The translations under genes were made by a program, and so were the position numbers. Positions 9,239-17,784 of a stretch of 51,943 nt of DNA are shown in pieces (positions within the stretch are counted from its first letter, which is position 1; the number at the start of each line of letters is the position of its first letter). The stretch spans positions 1 through 51,943 of the forward strand of contig CALLLS010000007.1 of assembly GCA_938008215.1 (NCBI GenBank), written 5' to 3'. Below the pieces are notes generated by a model that made no database searches, was not told the origin of the DNA, and worked only from the letters and a program-made list of their open reading frames with translations. This stretch comes from an uncultured Verrucomicrobiales bacterium (GTDB lineage Bacteria > Verrucomicrobiota > Verrucomicrobiia > Verrucomicrobiales > Akkermansiaceae).

Positions 9239-9778
9239 ATGAAATCCATACACACGTCTATCCTTCTATTTTTAACATTAGTGGTATCGTCTTATGCACA
9301 AAGCCCCACAGCAACCGCTAAAACCTTTCATAAACTTACTCAATTAAACAAGTATGATGAAATTGGCGCGCTTTTTGCACCATCTGCCCTCAAAGAACTC
9401 CGTGAGATTATGCGTGTAGGTACTATTTCCGATACGACAGCATCTATGGTATTACCCATGTTCTTTGGCGAAGGTGCCGATAAGGCAAGTGTTGCTGATC
9501 TTGGCGATCAAGAATTCTTCGGTATCATTATGAGAATTGCTATGATTCGGTCTGGACTGGCAAGCGGCATAGATTTTAAGAACATAAAATATCTCGGTGA
9601 GAAACGACAGGGATCACTGGCTTATGTTATTACTCGTTATCCTATGAATGTGAGCGAGAGAAGAACTGAAACAGTAGAACCTCTCATTATGAGAAACGAA
9701 GGTGGTCAATGGAAGTTACTCCTAAACGATTCCATGAGAACGATGGCTAAAGAGCTAAGATCCACACTAGATCCGTAA
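9239..9778 (+). CDS. Exported protein of unknown function
   Basis: The likely start is the ATG at 9239, giving MKSIHTSILLFLTLVVSSYAQ, a standard signal peptide with a plausible cleavage after SYAQ. An ATG 54 bp earlier would bury this signal. The mature protein of about 160 aa is mixed alpha/beta. It contains a segment on cumulative protein size (FHKLTQLNKYDEIGALFAP) and ends with a C-terminal region (LIMRNEGGQWKLLLNDSMRT) of the kind that recurs in NTF2-like or DUF4878-type exported domains, so a cone-shaped NTF2 fold is a reasonable guess. It is divergent from leuA across 123 bp. No operon partner follows before dps. Confidence 0.65.
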   Translation: MKSIHTSILLFLTLVVSSYAQSPTATAKTFHKLTQLNKYDEIGALFAPSALKELREIMRVGTISDTTASMVLPMFFGEGADKASVADLGDQEFFGIIMRIAMIRSGLASGIDFKNIKYLGEKRQGSLAYVITRYPMNVSERRTETVEPLIMRNEGGQWKLLLNDSMRTMAKELRSTLDP

Positions 9779-9812
9779 AGGTTTTTCAACTATTTTGACA
9801 AGTATGAGTTAT

Positions 9813-9845
9813 TGAGACTTAATCTCATTTTTAGAATCATTCTAA
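9813..9845 (+). promoter_or_regulatory. Two Fur-family-like operator palindromes upstream of dps
   Basis: TGAGACTTAATCTCA (9813-9827) has 7-1-7 symmetry with one mismatch. It is followed 3 bp later by TTAGAATCATTCTAA (9831-9845), a perfect 7-1-7 palindrome. The architecture matches the TGATAATNATTATCA core of Fur/PerR boxes. A TTGACA at 9795-9800 sits upstream, and the first box overlaps the expected -10 region, so bound repressor would block transcription of dps, which starts at 9889. The same TGAGACTNAATCTCA sequence recurs at 10622-10636. The identity of the regulator is inferred. Confidence 0.6.
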
Positions 9846-9888
9846 TAAAAGTTGCGTTTCGGAAAAATAGATCTAATAAGATAGTATT

Positions 9889-10362
9889 ATGTCAACAGCA
9901 CTCAAAGACAACACTAAGGCCACCGCAACCGTATCTAAGCACCTTAATCAGCTCACTGCCGATTCTTACGGCTTACTTGGGCAACTACATCTCGCACATT
10001 GGAACGTAGAGGGAACAGACTTTAAAACTCTTCATGAGATGTTTCAAGCCATGTATGAGGAACTCTTCGTAGCGATTGATGACATCGCCGAGCAAGTTCG
10101 CCAACTGGGTCATTATGCTGAGGGTGGTCTCCAACGTCTCTCCGAAATGTCAAATGTACCAGAGGCTCCATCCGCTAAAGCAGCATCTGCTAAAGATTTT
10201 GTCTCTGCAGTATTGGTGGCTAGTGAGGTCGTTATGAATACAGCCATAGAGGCTCGGGACGCTTGCGGTGATGGTATTGATCCAGAAACTGAGGATCTTC
10301 TGATTGGCCGTATCCGCGTGCATAAAAAAGCAAACTGGTTTCTTAAAAGTTACCTCGCTTAA
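9889..10362 (+). CDS. dps: Dps-family ferritin-like DNA-protection protein
   Basis: The 157-aa protein is a Dps four-helix bundle; Dps dodecamers bind DNA and oxidise Fe(II) with hydrogen peroxide. The family ferroxidase residues can be read off: H37 (in HLAHWNV), H49 (in TLHEMF), D64 and E68 (in AIDDIAE). Their spacing of 12, 15 and 4 equals that of E. coli H51, H63, D78 and E82. The C-terminus RVHKKANWFLKSYLA also fits. The short N-terminal tail has only a few Lys residues, so DNA binding may be weak. Two Fur-like palindromes overlap the promoter region, consistent with iron or peroxide control. A hairpin plus T run at 10411-10441 ends the transcript. The ATG has no clear Shine-Dalgarno sequence. 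Confidence 0.93.
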   Translation: MSTALKDNTKATATVSKHLNQLTADSYGLLGQLHLAHWNVEGTDFKTLHEMFQAMYEELFVAIDDIAEQVRQLGHYAEGGLQRLSEMSNVPEAPSAKAASAKDFVSAVLVASEVVMNTAIEARDACGDGIDPETEDLLIGRIRVHKKANWFLKSYLA

Positions 10363-10378
10363 TTGCCATCCCTCGCCT

Positions 10379-10558
10379 TCACTCTTGTGTTGGTGATTTA
10401 AACTTCAGGAAAGGCGCTGGTTTACACAGTGCCTTTTTTTTATTCGCTACTCTACCACATTTGCTACAATAAAATGTAGCGTCCTTTGTGAGCTTATAGA
10501 GTCGCACATTATCTTTTTCTAGATCTTTTTTAGACCACTCACAAATCGTTTTCCCCAT
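10379..10558 (-). CDS. Small four-cysteine (zinc-ribbon-like) protein
   Basis: A reverse-strand ORF of 59 codons runs from an ATG at 10558 to a TGA at 10379. It reads MGKTICEWSKKDLEKDN at the start and then FYCSKCGRVANKKKALCKP. Cys residues at positions 6, 32, 35 and 46 include a CxxC pair and a spaced CK, as in a zinc ribbon. From memory, short proteins with this CEWSKKD...YCxKCGRxA...LCKP layout occur in several Gram-negative genomes as conserved unknowns, so I regard it as a real gene. It is convergent to dps, and the dps terminator lies inside its 3' coding part. The Fur-like box at 10622-10636 lies 64 bp upstream of its start. Confidence 0.7.
   Translation of the reverse strand: MGKTICEWSKKDLEKDNVRLYKLTKDATFYCSKCGRVANKKKALCKPAPFLKFKSPTQE
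10411..10441 (+). terminator. Rho-independent terminator of dps
   Basis: AAGGCGCTG (10411-10419) pairs with CAGTGCCTT (10427-10435), a 9-bp stem with one G-U pair and a 7-nt loop, and is followed by seven or more T. The hairpin starts 49 bp after the dps stop. It lies inside the coding sequence of the opposed small gene, where the same bases encode the KKKALCKPAPF segment. Confidence 0.8.
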
Positions 10559-10621
10559 AATACATTATAGCCTTGTCTCTCTATATCCTTAGAAGCAGGC
10601 TTACTCTTTAATAATACATAC

Positions 10622-10636
10622 TGAGACTCAATCTCA
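10622..10636 (+). promoter_or_regulatory. Fur-family-like operator between divergent small genes
   Basis: TGAGACTCAATCTCA differs from the box at 9813 only at the central base. It lies 54 bp before the ATG of the 139-aa gene at 10691 and 63 bp upstream of the divergent small gene at 10558, so it could control either or both. Its shared form with the dps box suggests one regulator; that regulator is not in the window. Confidence 0.55.
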
Positions 10637-10690
10637 ATAATATTCTTGATCTAAGCTCATTTTTAGTGTTATTTCATTTAAGATACTTAG

Positions 10691-11110
10691 ATGAAGATAA
10701 CCTCCCCTACATCCTTACTTCATGACTCTCTTATCCTTGACTGGATTGATCGAGAGCTTGTCGACAGCTATCAGCTTTCACATGACCTCTCTCAGAAACG
10801 GGATATATTGCTCGATCTCCGCCAGCATTTTATAGCTAACGATTCATCCTACAACAAACTCGTTGGCGGTTTTTACCCGCTGCTCCCTAAGGTAGAGCTT
10901 CATTCTTACCTCTTAGGCTACCGCATACGACAATGGTTCTCTCTCAATTTTTCAATTCAGGTATCGGACCCACTAAACCGAGTCATAACACAGATAAAGC
11001 CTATTTATTCTACGCTCCGCACTTTAAAGAACGAGCGAAAAGCGTTTTTCGAGCATAGTGACTTTAGAGTACCTTACCACGACATCAGAATAGAAATTGT
11101 GCCCATTTAA
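10691..11110 (+). CDS. Protein of unknown function downstream of a Fur-like operator
   Basis: This is a 139-aa soluble protein that I do not recognise. There is no signal peptide or membrane helix. The N-terminal half is helical and charged, with SLILDWIDRELVDSYQLSHD. The centre carries the string FYPLLPKVELHSYLLGYRIR, and the C-terminus ends in VPYHDIRIEIVPI. Cysteine is absent. The gene is single, with 229 bp of non-coding DNA after it. The TGAGACTCAATCTCA box 54 bp upstream suggests iron or peroxide control together with dps. Codon use and length are compatible with a real gene, but lack of recognisable relatives keeps confidence moderate. Confidence 0.5.
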   Translation: MKITSPTSLLHDSLILDWIDRELVDSYQLSHDLSQKRDILLDLRQHFIANDSSYNKLVGGFYPLLPKVELHSYLLGYRIRQWFSLNFSIQVSDPLNRVITQIKPIYSTLRTLKNERKAFFEHSDFRVPYHDIRIEIVPI

Positions 11111-11339
11111 AATAATAAGTGAGTGATTGTAGAATCGTATAATGGATCCGCATCTCCTGACCTGTCAGCTTCTTAGAATGCTATAGCAGTTTCTAGCGTC
11201 GCTTAACATTCATTATCATCTGCAGCACATGGATTAACTGAGAAAAGAAGAAGGGAAGCCGGCATTGACAACAATTTGAGATAAAATGATATGGCCATGC
11301 TGAAACGCATTAAACGACTAAAATTTTCAATCCCCTTAT

Positions 11340-13334
11340 CTAAATAGTATAACTTTCTGAGATCATCTTACTTGCTCTTTCTAGCCCTTGGAAAAGTACT
11401 TTTAGGACTATCGGCTTTGTTAAATAGTCATCCATGCCAACTCGATAGGCTCGCGCTCTTTCATCAGTTAGAGCGTTAGCTGTAAGCCCCATGATCACGG
11501 GCTGACGGGGCAACTTTAATACACGTATCGCTTCCGTAGCTTGATAACCGTCCATTTTAGGCATTTGGATGTCCATGAGTATAATATCTGGCTGCTCCTT
11601 CTTCACATACGCTACCGCCATTTCTCCGTCCTCAACGTATTCGGCTTCTATCCCAATCCGCTTTAACATTAGCTGCACCAAGCGTTGATTAATGGCATTA
11701 TCTTCCACCACTAGGACGCGATATGGGAAAGAATCAAAAAACAAGCTCTCCTCGGTGTCTTTAGTGGATGTTTGTTGCTCTTGCTCAGGTTCAATACCCA
11801 GATCACTCAGTAAGCGAAGTAGATCAGCGCGTCTCAGCGGTTTAGTGGCCGTTAGAGTATGCGGAAGCTCAACCCCTGATAAAGGAATAGACGAAATCAA
11901 AAGCGCAGGCACAGTGCGCCCCGCCTCTTGCGCAATAGCCGCCACTTTTTTAATCAATTCCGCTCCCTGCATATCAGGCATTTCTTGATCACTGATCAAA
12001 AGGTCAGGGAGTCCCTCTATCTCTATTTCTTTTAGAAGAGTAATTGGACTCCTAAACGGCATCGTCTCCGCTCTCAAATGAGAGAGTTGTCTCTCCAGAA
12101 TCTTGAGATTCGTTTCATTATCATCCACAAACATCACGCGCTTTCCTTCTATCCATCCCACGTTCTGTTTCTTCGCTGCTTCTGGTTTCTTAAGCTCCAC
12201 CTCAGGTAGCGTAAAGGTAAAACTGAACACTGAGCCTACTCCAAGCTCACTTTCTGCCCAAATCTCTCCGCCAAAATATGTCACTATCTTCTCTGAAATA
12301 GCCAGCCCCAAACCCGTTCCTCCTTGCGTTCTAAGCTCTGCTGAATTTGCCTGGTAAAACACCTGAAATAAGCGCTCTAGCTCCTCCTCATGAATACCTA
12401 AGCCCGTATCTTTCACGCGCACTAGCCAGTCTCCTTTTCGATTCTTAAGGTTATTACGTTTCACCTCCACGACGATCTCACCCTCTTCCGTAAACTTGGA
12501 CGCATTTCCTATTAAATTCGTCACCACCTGCTTGAATCGCGTCTCGTCTCCTAAAAAATAATGCTCCCCCGCCACACGCAGATCAAAAAGAAGGCTCACT
12601 TTCTTCTGAGAAACCACATAGCGCAACATATCAATGCTGTCCTCAATTGCGCTATTTAGTGAAAAGGGCTTCTCCTCGAACTGCATCTCTCCCGCCTCGA
12701 TTTTGCTATAGTCTAAAATACCATCGATTAAGGAAAGTAAGGTTTCCCCACAGGTTTGAATGGTCTCCACATACTCTCGCTGATCATGTGTTAAGTCTGT
12801 TCCCACCATTAATTCCGCCATCCCGATCACTCCATTCAGCGGAGTCCGAATCTCGTGACTCATCGCCGCCAAAAAGCTAGACTTCGCCTCACTCGCCGCA
12901 TCCGCTTTCACCCGGAGCTCTACCGCCAGCGCACGCCCTTGCTCGGTTTCATTAACCAATCCATGCCATGTATTAGCAAGATCACGAAACTGACCGACAA
13001 GTCCCTTCATCCCTCGCTCACCCTCTTTCGCGGCATTGATTTGATCGGGATAGGACTCCATCAAACCCTCCATTTGCTCATGCATTAGAGCCAAAGCCTC
13101 TTCCATATCCACATTCACAGCCTTCATCTGCCCCAGAGCCTCATTTGCCTCCTCCGTGCTTATATAAAGAGCGCGATTCAGACGATCATGTTGAGTCTCA
13201 AATTGATCGTAGCGATCACTCACCTCTCCTAGAAAACTAGACCACTCTTCCTCGCTAGGAACGCGAACCGCACCTTCAGAACAAAAGCCGGCGCGCTTCA
13301 GCTGTATACGCAAAAGTGGGTTCATCTTATCCAT
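11340..13334 (-). CDS. Soluble hybrid sensor histidine kinase with two receiver domains
   Basis: The protein is about 664 aa from the ATG at 13334, 4 nt after the stop of the FIST gene; an ATG at 13358 would overlap that gene. There are no membrane helices. A helical N-terminal region (MNPLLRIQLKRAGF, then heptad-rich to about 145) precedes the HisKA domain with AAMSHEIRTPLNG (His near 160). The HATPase motifs are NLIGNASKF, KDTGLGI and GGTGLGLAIS. Two receivers follow: the first with FVDDNETN and ISDQEMP, the second with VVEDNAINQ and LMDIQMPKMDG. Both have an Asp phosphate acceptor and a conserved Lys. No output domain or HPt is present. The upstream FIST protein is the natural input module. 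Confidence 0.92.
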   Translation of the reverse strand: MDKMNPLLRIQLKRAGFCSEGAVRVPSEEEWSSFLGEVSDRYDQFETQHDRLNRALYISTEEANEALGQMKAVNVDMEEALALMHEQMEGLMESYPDQINAAKEGERGMKGLVGQFRDLANTWHGLVNETEQGRALAVELRVKADAASEAKSSFLAAMSHEIRTPLNGVIGMAELMVGTDLTHDQREYVETIQTCGETLLSLIDGILDYSKIEAGEMQFEEKPFSLNSAIEDSIDMLRYVVSQKKVSLLFDLRVAGEHYFLGDETRFKQVVTNLIGNASKFTEEGEIVVEVKRNNLKNRKGDWLVRVKDTGLGIHEEELERLFQVFYQANSAELRTQGGTGLGLAISEKIVTYFGGEIWAESELGVGSVFSFTFTLPEVELKKPEAAKKQNVGWIEGKRVMFVDDNETNLKILERQLSHLRAETMPFRSPITLLKEIEIEGLPDLLISDQEMPDMQGAELIKKVAAIAQEAGRTVPALLISSIPLSGVELPHTLTATKPLRRADLLRLLSDLGIEPEQEQQTSTKDTEESLFFDSFPYRVLVVEDNAINQRLVQLMLKRIGIEAEYVEDGEMAVAYVKKEQPDIILMDIQMPKMDGYQATEAIRVLKLPRQPVIMGLTANALTDERARAYRVGMDDYLTKPIVLKVLFQGLERASKMISESYTI

Positions 13335-13338
13335 CTTT

Positions 13339-14484
13339 TTAAGCGATAGACTCTTCAAAAAAGACGACTGTCATTGTCTGATTGTGAAGATCAAACCCTA
13401 GCCCGTTGCCACTTGGTCCAATCTCTCCGTAAGAATGAAAGCCACATAAAACAGCACCAGCGGGAAGCTCTTCCTTTACCGCTTCCACCTCTAGATCGGT
13501 ATAGTGTCCCATTGCTAACTTTCGACCCACACAGCTAATACACAGCGCACCCTGCGCGTCCTTCACTTTCTCTCCCGCTTTATTAGCCGCTTCTCTTGCG
13601 CCTTCCACTAAATAGCGATAATCCGCATTCATTAATCGAGCAGTACTCCCCTCTGGAACATCCCCTGCAAAGGTCAGAGTCCTCGCCTCTTCATCTACCG
13701 CTAAGAGCGTCCGAATAACCGAATCCTTCCAGCCTTCTAGATGAACCTCTAAGGGATATAATAATCCCGAGAACGGCAGCTGTTTTGCCTCCTCACCCAA
13801 ATAGGCAGAATACACTCCCAGAGCTGGCTGCCCATCGAGTTCATGCACCACATTGTGAACAGATTTCGTGACTTTACGGAACGCACCAAAAGGCTTCCAT
13901 CCCGCCACCGAAGCCGAATGTGAATGAAAATTCTTACCGTAGAACCCTACAGCCACGATCGAGTTCTCTAACACCTTACCGTCCGCCACAACTAAGGTCT
14001 TCACAAAATCCGCTCCATCCCCAGCTAACCCACCAGAGAAATCACAGCAACCATTTAAAGACTCAGACAATCCCTCCACCAATAAGCTTCCATTCACGGT
14101 TAGCCCATCTGCAAAAACCATCACATAGCTTAAATCTTCATCCAAAGCCTTTAGCTCCTCTGCAATCCGCATTCCACCTGCGCGCGAATCCTTCTCCTCG
14201 CTCGCATCAAACGACCTTGTATGCAGAGCTGTTTTCTCCAAGTGTAAAAAAGTCAGCACTGCAGACTCACCTAAAGCTTGCTCCCCCGCTATCTCTCCCG
14301 CACTTGAACACCCCACAATGGAAGTTCCTTTCGGACAAGCTTCCCCAACGCGACTCATAAAGCCCTCGTCCTCAAGCCACTCACGTGGGGCAAAAACGAG
14401 TAAAAGGTCAGCACTACCACCTTCCGCTTGAAATGGCTCGATCTTATCCGAAAGACTCGCTATGATCGATTGCTCAATGTTCAT
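13339..14484 (-). CDS. FIST-domain sensory protein
   Basis: The protein is about 381 aa from the ATG at 14484 (MNIEQSIIAS). An earlier ATG at 14523 would add 13 unlikely residues. FIST_N covers the first half, with PKGTSIVGCSSAGEIAGEQ near residues 43-61 and the central DFSGGLAGDG motif. FIST_C covers the second half, with AVLCGFHSYGEIGPSGNG near the end, the typical C-terminal signature. FIST proteins are thought to bind small ligands, possibly amino acids, in the cytoplasm and pass the signal to kinases or cyclases. Here the gene is directly upstream of a hybrid kinase without its own sensor domain, 4 nt away, so the two probably act as one two-part sensor. The ligand is unknown. Confidence 0.9.
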   Translation of the reverse strand: MNIEQSIIASLSDKIEPFQAEGGSADLLLVFAPREWLEDEGFMSRVGEACPKGTSIVGCSSAGEIAGEQALGESAVLTFLHLEKTALHTRSFDASEEKDSRAGGMRIAEELKALDEDLSYVMVFADGLTVNGSLLVEGLSESLNGCCDFSGGLAGDGADFVKTLVVADGKVLENSIVAVGFYGKNFHSHSASVAGWKPFGAFRKVTKSVHNVVHELDGQPALGVYSAYLGEEAKQLPFSGLLYPLEVHLEGWKDSVIRTLLAVDEEARTLTFAGDVPEGSTARLMNADYRYLVEGAREAANKAGEKVKDAQGALCISCVGRKLAMGHYTDLEVEAVKEELPAGAVLCGFHSYGEIGPSGNGLGFDLHNQTMTVVFFEESIA

Positions 14485-14773
14485 AATTTCTTTTTCCCAT
14501 AAACAGAAAGAAATGCAAACCACAAAAAATCATCTCTACAGCCCATGCCTCCGCAGGCGTCACTTTAATATCAAAAGAAACCGAAAAGGTTCATTACTTT
14601 CTTGTTTCCAGTTCATGAAATCGATTCCGAGTTTTACCCCAAGCCTTAGAGAGGGAAAATTATTTACACTTCGCTCAGTGTTACTACAATCAACTATAAG
14701 TGTAAGAACACACTATCAAAGTCAGAGCTACCTCTCTGCATATAAGTGAGTAACTTTTGCGTTCTATTAAAAT

Positions 14774-15019
14774 ATGAAAACCGTTGCAAATCTAGGAACT
14801 ATTCAAGCAGCACAAAACCTAAAATTGTATTTGGGATCCTTCGGCATCGAGGCCTTCATCCCTGACGAGGTTAGTGCAGGAGTAGCTCCTCACCTTTTTA
14901 TGAGCCGAACAGGGATTCGTGTGCAAGTGGTGGAGAAGGACGAAGAGCTGGCAAGAAAGATAATCGAGGAAGATAAAGACCAATCTGAATCCGCTTATCC
15001 ATCAGAAGAATGTAACTGA
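14774..15019 (+). CDS. DUF2007-type small protein (putative signal-transducing)
   Basis: This 81-aa protein starts MKTVANLGTIQAAQNLKLYL and continues with SFGIEAFIPDE and, near residue 57, GIRVQVVEKDEELARKIIEE. This order (sequence over TVA...AQ.LKxxLxxxGIxAF and then VQVxExDxExAxxII) is the DUF2007 domain, a small alpha/beta fold related to PII-like and ACT-type modules. Its role in any organism is poorly defined. The acidic C-terminal tail (EDKDQSESAYPSEE) is probably disordered. It lies 55 bp before the repair operon on the same strand, so co-transcription is possible, but its function there is unsupported. Confidence 0.8.
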   Translation: MKTVANLGTIQAAQNLKLYLGSFGIEAFIPDEVSAGVAPHLFMSRTGIRVQVVEKDEELARKIIEEDKDQSESAYPSEECN

Positions 15020-15074
15020 ATTACGAGAGCGAATGAGCGTTTGACGAATATTTTAGCACATTCTATATTGTAAA

Positions 15075-17783
15075 GTGCTAGCTAAATCTCGCCACCTCAA
15101 GGGAACATTAAAATTTGATCCTAAGACTCTTCATTTTGAGGAGATCGGTTTGTATTTGGATGGGCATCGTCCGAAGCCTTTGGCATTTGTATCGCACGCG
15201 CATGCAGACCACTTTGCGCCGCATGAGAAGATCATCTGTAGTAAGGCGACGGCTTACCTCTTGAAGAAAAGATTTCGAGTAGATCCTTCTCAGATGGTAG
15301 GCTTAGACTGGGATTCTCCTTATGAAATAGACGATCACACAATCCGACTTTTCCCAGCGGGTCACATTGCAGGGTCAGCTATGATTTTGATCACGAAAGA
15401 TGGCGAAAGTCTCCTCTATACGGGTGACTTCAAGATGAGGGAATCTTTGACCTCGGAGTCCCCTATTTTTCCAAAGGCAGATATATTGGTGATGGAAACA
15501 ACCTTTGGTCTACCACATTTTAAGTTCCCTCCGGCGGAGGTCATTCATCGGGAATTAGTAGAATTTGCGGAGGCTTCACTGGCGGATGACTGCGCGCCCA
15601 TCGTATTAGGTTACTCTCTCGGAAAAGCGCAAGAGGCTCATGCGATCTTAGCGGAAGCAGGAATCCCTGTGGTACTCCACCGCACCGTCTATGAAATGGC
15701 GAAAGCCTTCAATACCCTCGATATTTACCCATTGCCAGAACCTAAGCGGATGGAAAAGAAAATCCCAGAGGGACACGTCCTTATTGCGCCGCCGAACATG
15801 ATTCGCTCCAGAGCACTCAGAACAATCGGAAAAAAGCGCTCAGTGATGCTCACGGGCTGGGCACTGAATCCAAGCGCGATTTACCGCTACCAGACCGACG
15901 AAGTCATCTGCTTATCGGATCATGCAGACTATTCTGGATTACTAGAGGCGGTGGAAAAAGTAGATCCTGCTCTCGTGTATACCCTTCATGGCTCCACCAG
16001 AGAATTCGCAGCGGATCTGAGAGCGAAAGGACGCGAAGCATGGTCGATCTATGGCGACGACCAACTAGAATTGCTCTCTAAAAATTCACTCTCCCAAGAC
16101 GACACTATTGCGCAAGAGGTTGAAAGACCCGTTTGCCAGGTGTCAGAGCTTTCAGATTTGTTAGAGCAACTTCAACAGAATGGATCACGTTTGAAGAAGA
16201 TCGAGTTACTCTCTGCATTCCTCAAACCATTGAGTGAGTCAGACCTTGTTATCGTATTGAATTGGCTGAGAGAAACACGAATCAATCGCCTCGGTTCATC
16301 GATCATCAAGCAAGGGATTTTACAAGCCGCAGGGCAGCCCCTCGCGAGGTATAAAACGATCTCCGCGCAACAGAACGATTCCGCTCGCACGGGACGTATC
16401 ATGCTCGAGCTCGCAACGCTTGATCCCCAACCATATTCTTATGCTGAAATCTATGATGAATTTTCTATGATGAATCAGACATCTGTACAGCTAAAAAAAG
16501 TGAGATTGCTTACCGCTCTGCTGAAACGGAATCATCCACGAGAAGGAGAGACGATCATCCGTCTAGCGAGTGGCGGGATTCGTGCAGGTGTAAAGGATGG
16601 ATTACTAGAAGACGCTATTTCTAAAGCCTACGGAGTGAAAGCAACGGAGCTGAGACGTGCGCACATGCTGACTGGAAACCTTGCCGAGACCGCTATTTTA
16701 GCTATGAATTATGAGCTGGATTCCGCGAGATTAGAGGTCGGCACCGCGATCAAGCCAATGCTCGCTTCACCCGCGACGGATGTGGAAAAGATTCTCGATT
16801 GGCATGAGAAACTAGAGACGGATGCTCCGCTTTGGGTGGAAGAGAAGTATGATGGGATCCGAGCTCAGCTTCACGTGTGTAACAACGAGGCGCATCTCTA
16901 CTCTCGCGACTTAAAACCGCTCGATGAGCAATTCCCTGAACTCATCACGGCAGCCAAATCTCTGTCACCGTGTATTCTAGACGGCGAGATTATCGCCTTC
17001 ATGCCTGGGGCGGACGCTAAGAAACTCACCTTTAATGATATTCAAAAGCGGTTAGGACGGAAGAATGCCTCGCTCGCTCAAGGAGATCTTTTTGGTGGTC
17101 CCTCCGTGCCCGTTTCATTTGTCGCTTTTGACTGTTTCTGGACTGATGCTTCAAAAGGCAACCTGTTCGAGCAGCCTCTGACTGAGCGTAGGAATGCCCT
17201 CGAAAATCTGGGCTTAAAACATCCCTTCCAATGTATCGGGCTTCAGAGAATTGACCCCGCTAACCCTGACCAACTAGAAGCAGCATTTAAGTCAGCCCTG
17301 AAAGACGATAATGAGGGGCTGATTCTGAAGGATAACCGCACCCCATACCAACCTGGGAGAAGAGGCAAGGCATGGATGAAGCTGAAGGGCGTGATGCCGA
17401 CGCTGGACTGCATCGTGATCGCGGCTCAACAAGGTCACGGAAAGCGCGCGGGGGTGCTCTCGGATTACACTTTTGCGATCCGAGATGAGGAGACGGGTGA
17501 TCTAGTAACTCTCGGAAAAGCTTACAGCGGACTCACAGATGAGGAGATAGAGGAACTCACGGTGCACTTTGAGCGCACTACAATCGGAAGACCACAGCGA
17601 AAAGTCCGCGAGGTGACTCCTGATATCGTGCTTGAAATCGCCTTTGATAAGATCTCCCTTTCCAAGCGACACAACTCAGGTTTGGCACTGAGATTTCCCC
17701 GAATCAAAGCTATTCGCCGAGACAAGACCATCGATGATATTGATACTCTAGCGACAGCTCACAGCCTTGTCCGCAATAAATAA
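15075..17783 (+). CDS. Fused ligase-associated exonuclease (MBL/beta-CASP) and ATP-dependent DNA ligase
   Basis: The 902-aa protein starts at a GTG at 15075. Residues 1-340 are a metallo-beta-lactamase/beta-CASP nuclease: H41-x-H43-x-D45-H46 (SHAHADHF), then PAGHIAGSAMI, YTGDFKM, and a C-terminal LSDHADYSGL with VYTLHG. A linker follows. The ligase has an N-terminal helical domain (about 360-555), the adenylation domain with nucleophile Lys591 in EEKYDGIRAQ, then DGEIIAF, FVAFDCFW and NEGLILKDN, and an OB fold with GKAWMKLKGVMPTLDC. In Pseudomonas putida and others, exonuclease and ligase are separate genes in a cluster with an Lhr-core helicase and a phosphoesterase. Here they form one chain. 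Both active-site sets look intact, so both activities are expected. Confidence 0.94.
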   Translation: MLAKSRHLKGTLKFDPKTLHFEEIGLYLDGHRPKPLAFVSHAHADHFAPHEKIICSKATAYLLKKRFRVDPSQMVGLDWDSPYEIDDHTIRLFPAGHIAGSAMILITKDGESLLYTGDFKMRESLTSESPIFPKADILVMETTFGLPHFKFPPAEVIHRELVEFAEASLADDCAPIVLGYSLGKAQEAHAILAEAGIPVVLHRTVYEMAKAFNTLDIYPLPEPKRMEKKIPEGHVLIAPPNMIRSRALRTIGKKRSVMLTGWALNPSAIYRYQTDEVICLSDHADYSGLLEAVEKVDPALVYTLHGSTREFAADLRAKGREAWSIYGDDQLELLSKNSLSQDDTIAQEVERPVCQVSELSDLLEQLQQNGSRLKKIELLSAFLKPLSESDLVIVLNWLRETRINRLGSSIIKQGILQAAGQPLARYKTISAQQNDSARTGRIMLELATLDPQPYSYAEIYDEFSMMNQTSVQLKKVRLLTALLKRNHPREGETIIRLASGGIRAGVKDGLLEDAISKAYGVKATELRRAHMLTGNLAETAILAMNYELDSARLEVGTAIKPMLASPATDVEKILDWHEKLETDAPLWVEEKYDGIRAQLHVCNNEAHLYSRDLKPLDEQFPELITAAKSLSPCILDGEIIAFMPGADAKKLTFNDIQKRLGRKNASLAQGDLFGGPSVPVSFVAFDCFWTDASKGNLFEQPLTERRNALENLGLKHPFQCIGLQRIDPANPDQLEAAFKSALKDDNEGLILKDNRTPYQPGRRGKAWMKLKGVMPTLDCIVIAAQQGHGKRAGVLSDYTFAIRDEETGDLVTLGKAYSGLTDEEIEELTVHFERTTIGRPQRKVREVTPDIVLEIAFDKISLSKRHNSGLALRFPRIKAIRRDKTIDDIDTLATAHSLVRNK

Positions 17784-17784
17784 G

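Noticed and set aside
14462-14749. A 95-codon plus-strand ORF between FIST and DUF2007 genes
   Set aside because: It overlaps the FIST start, has low-complexity composition and no recognisable motif. The gap from 14485 to 14773 otherwise shows nothing convincing.
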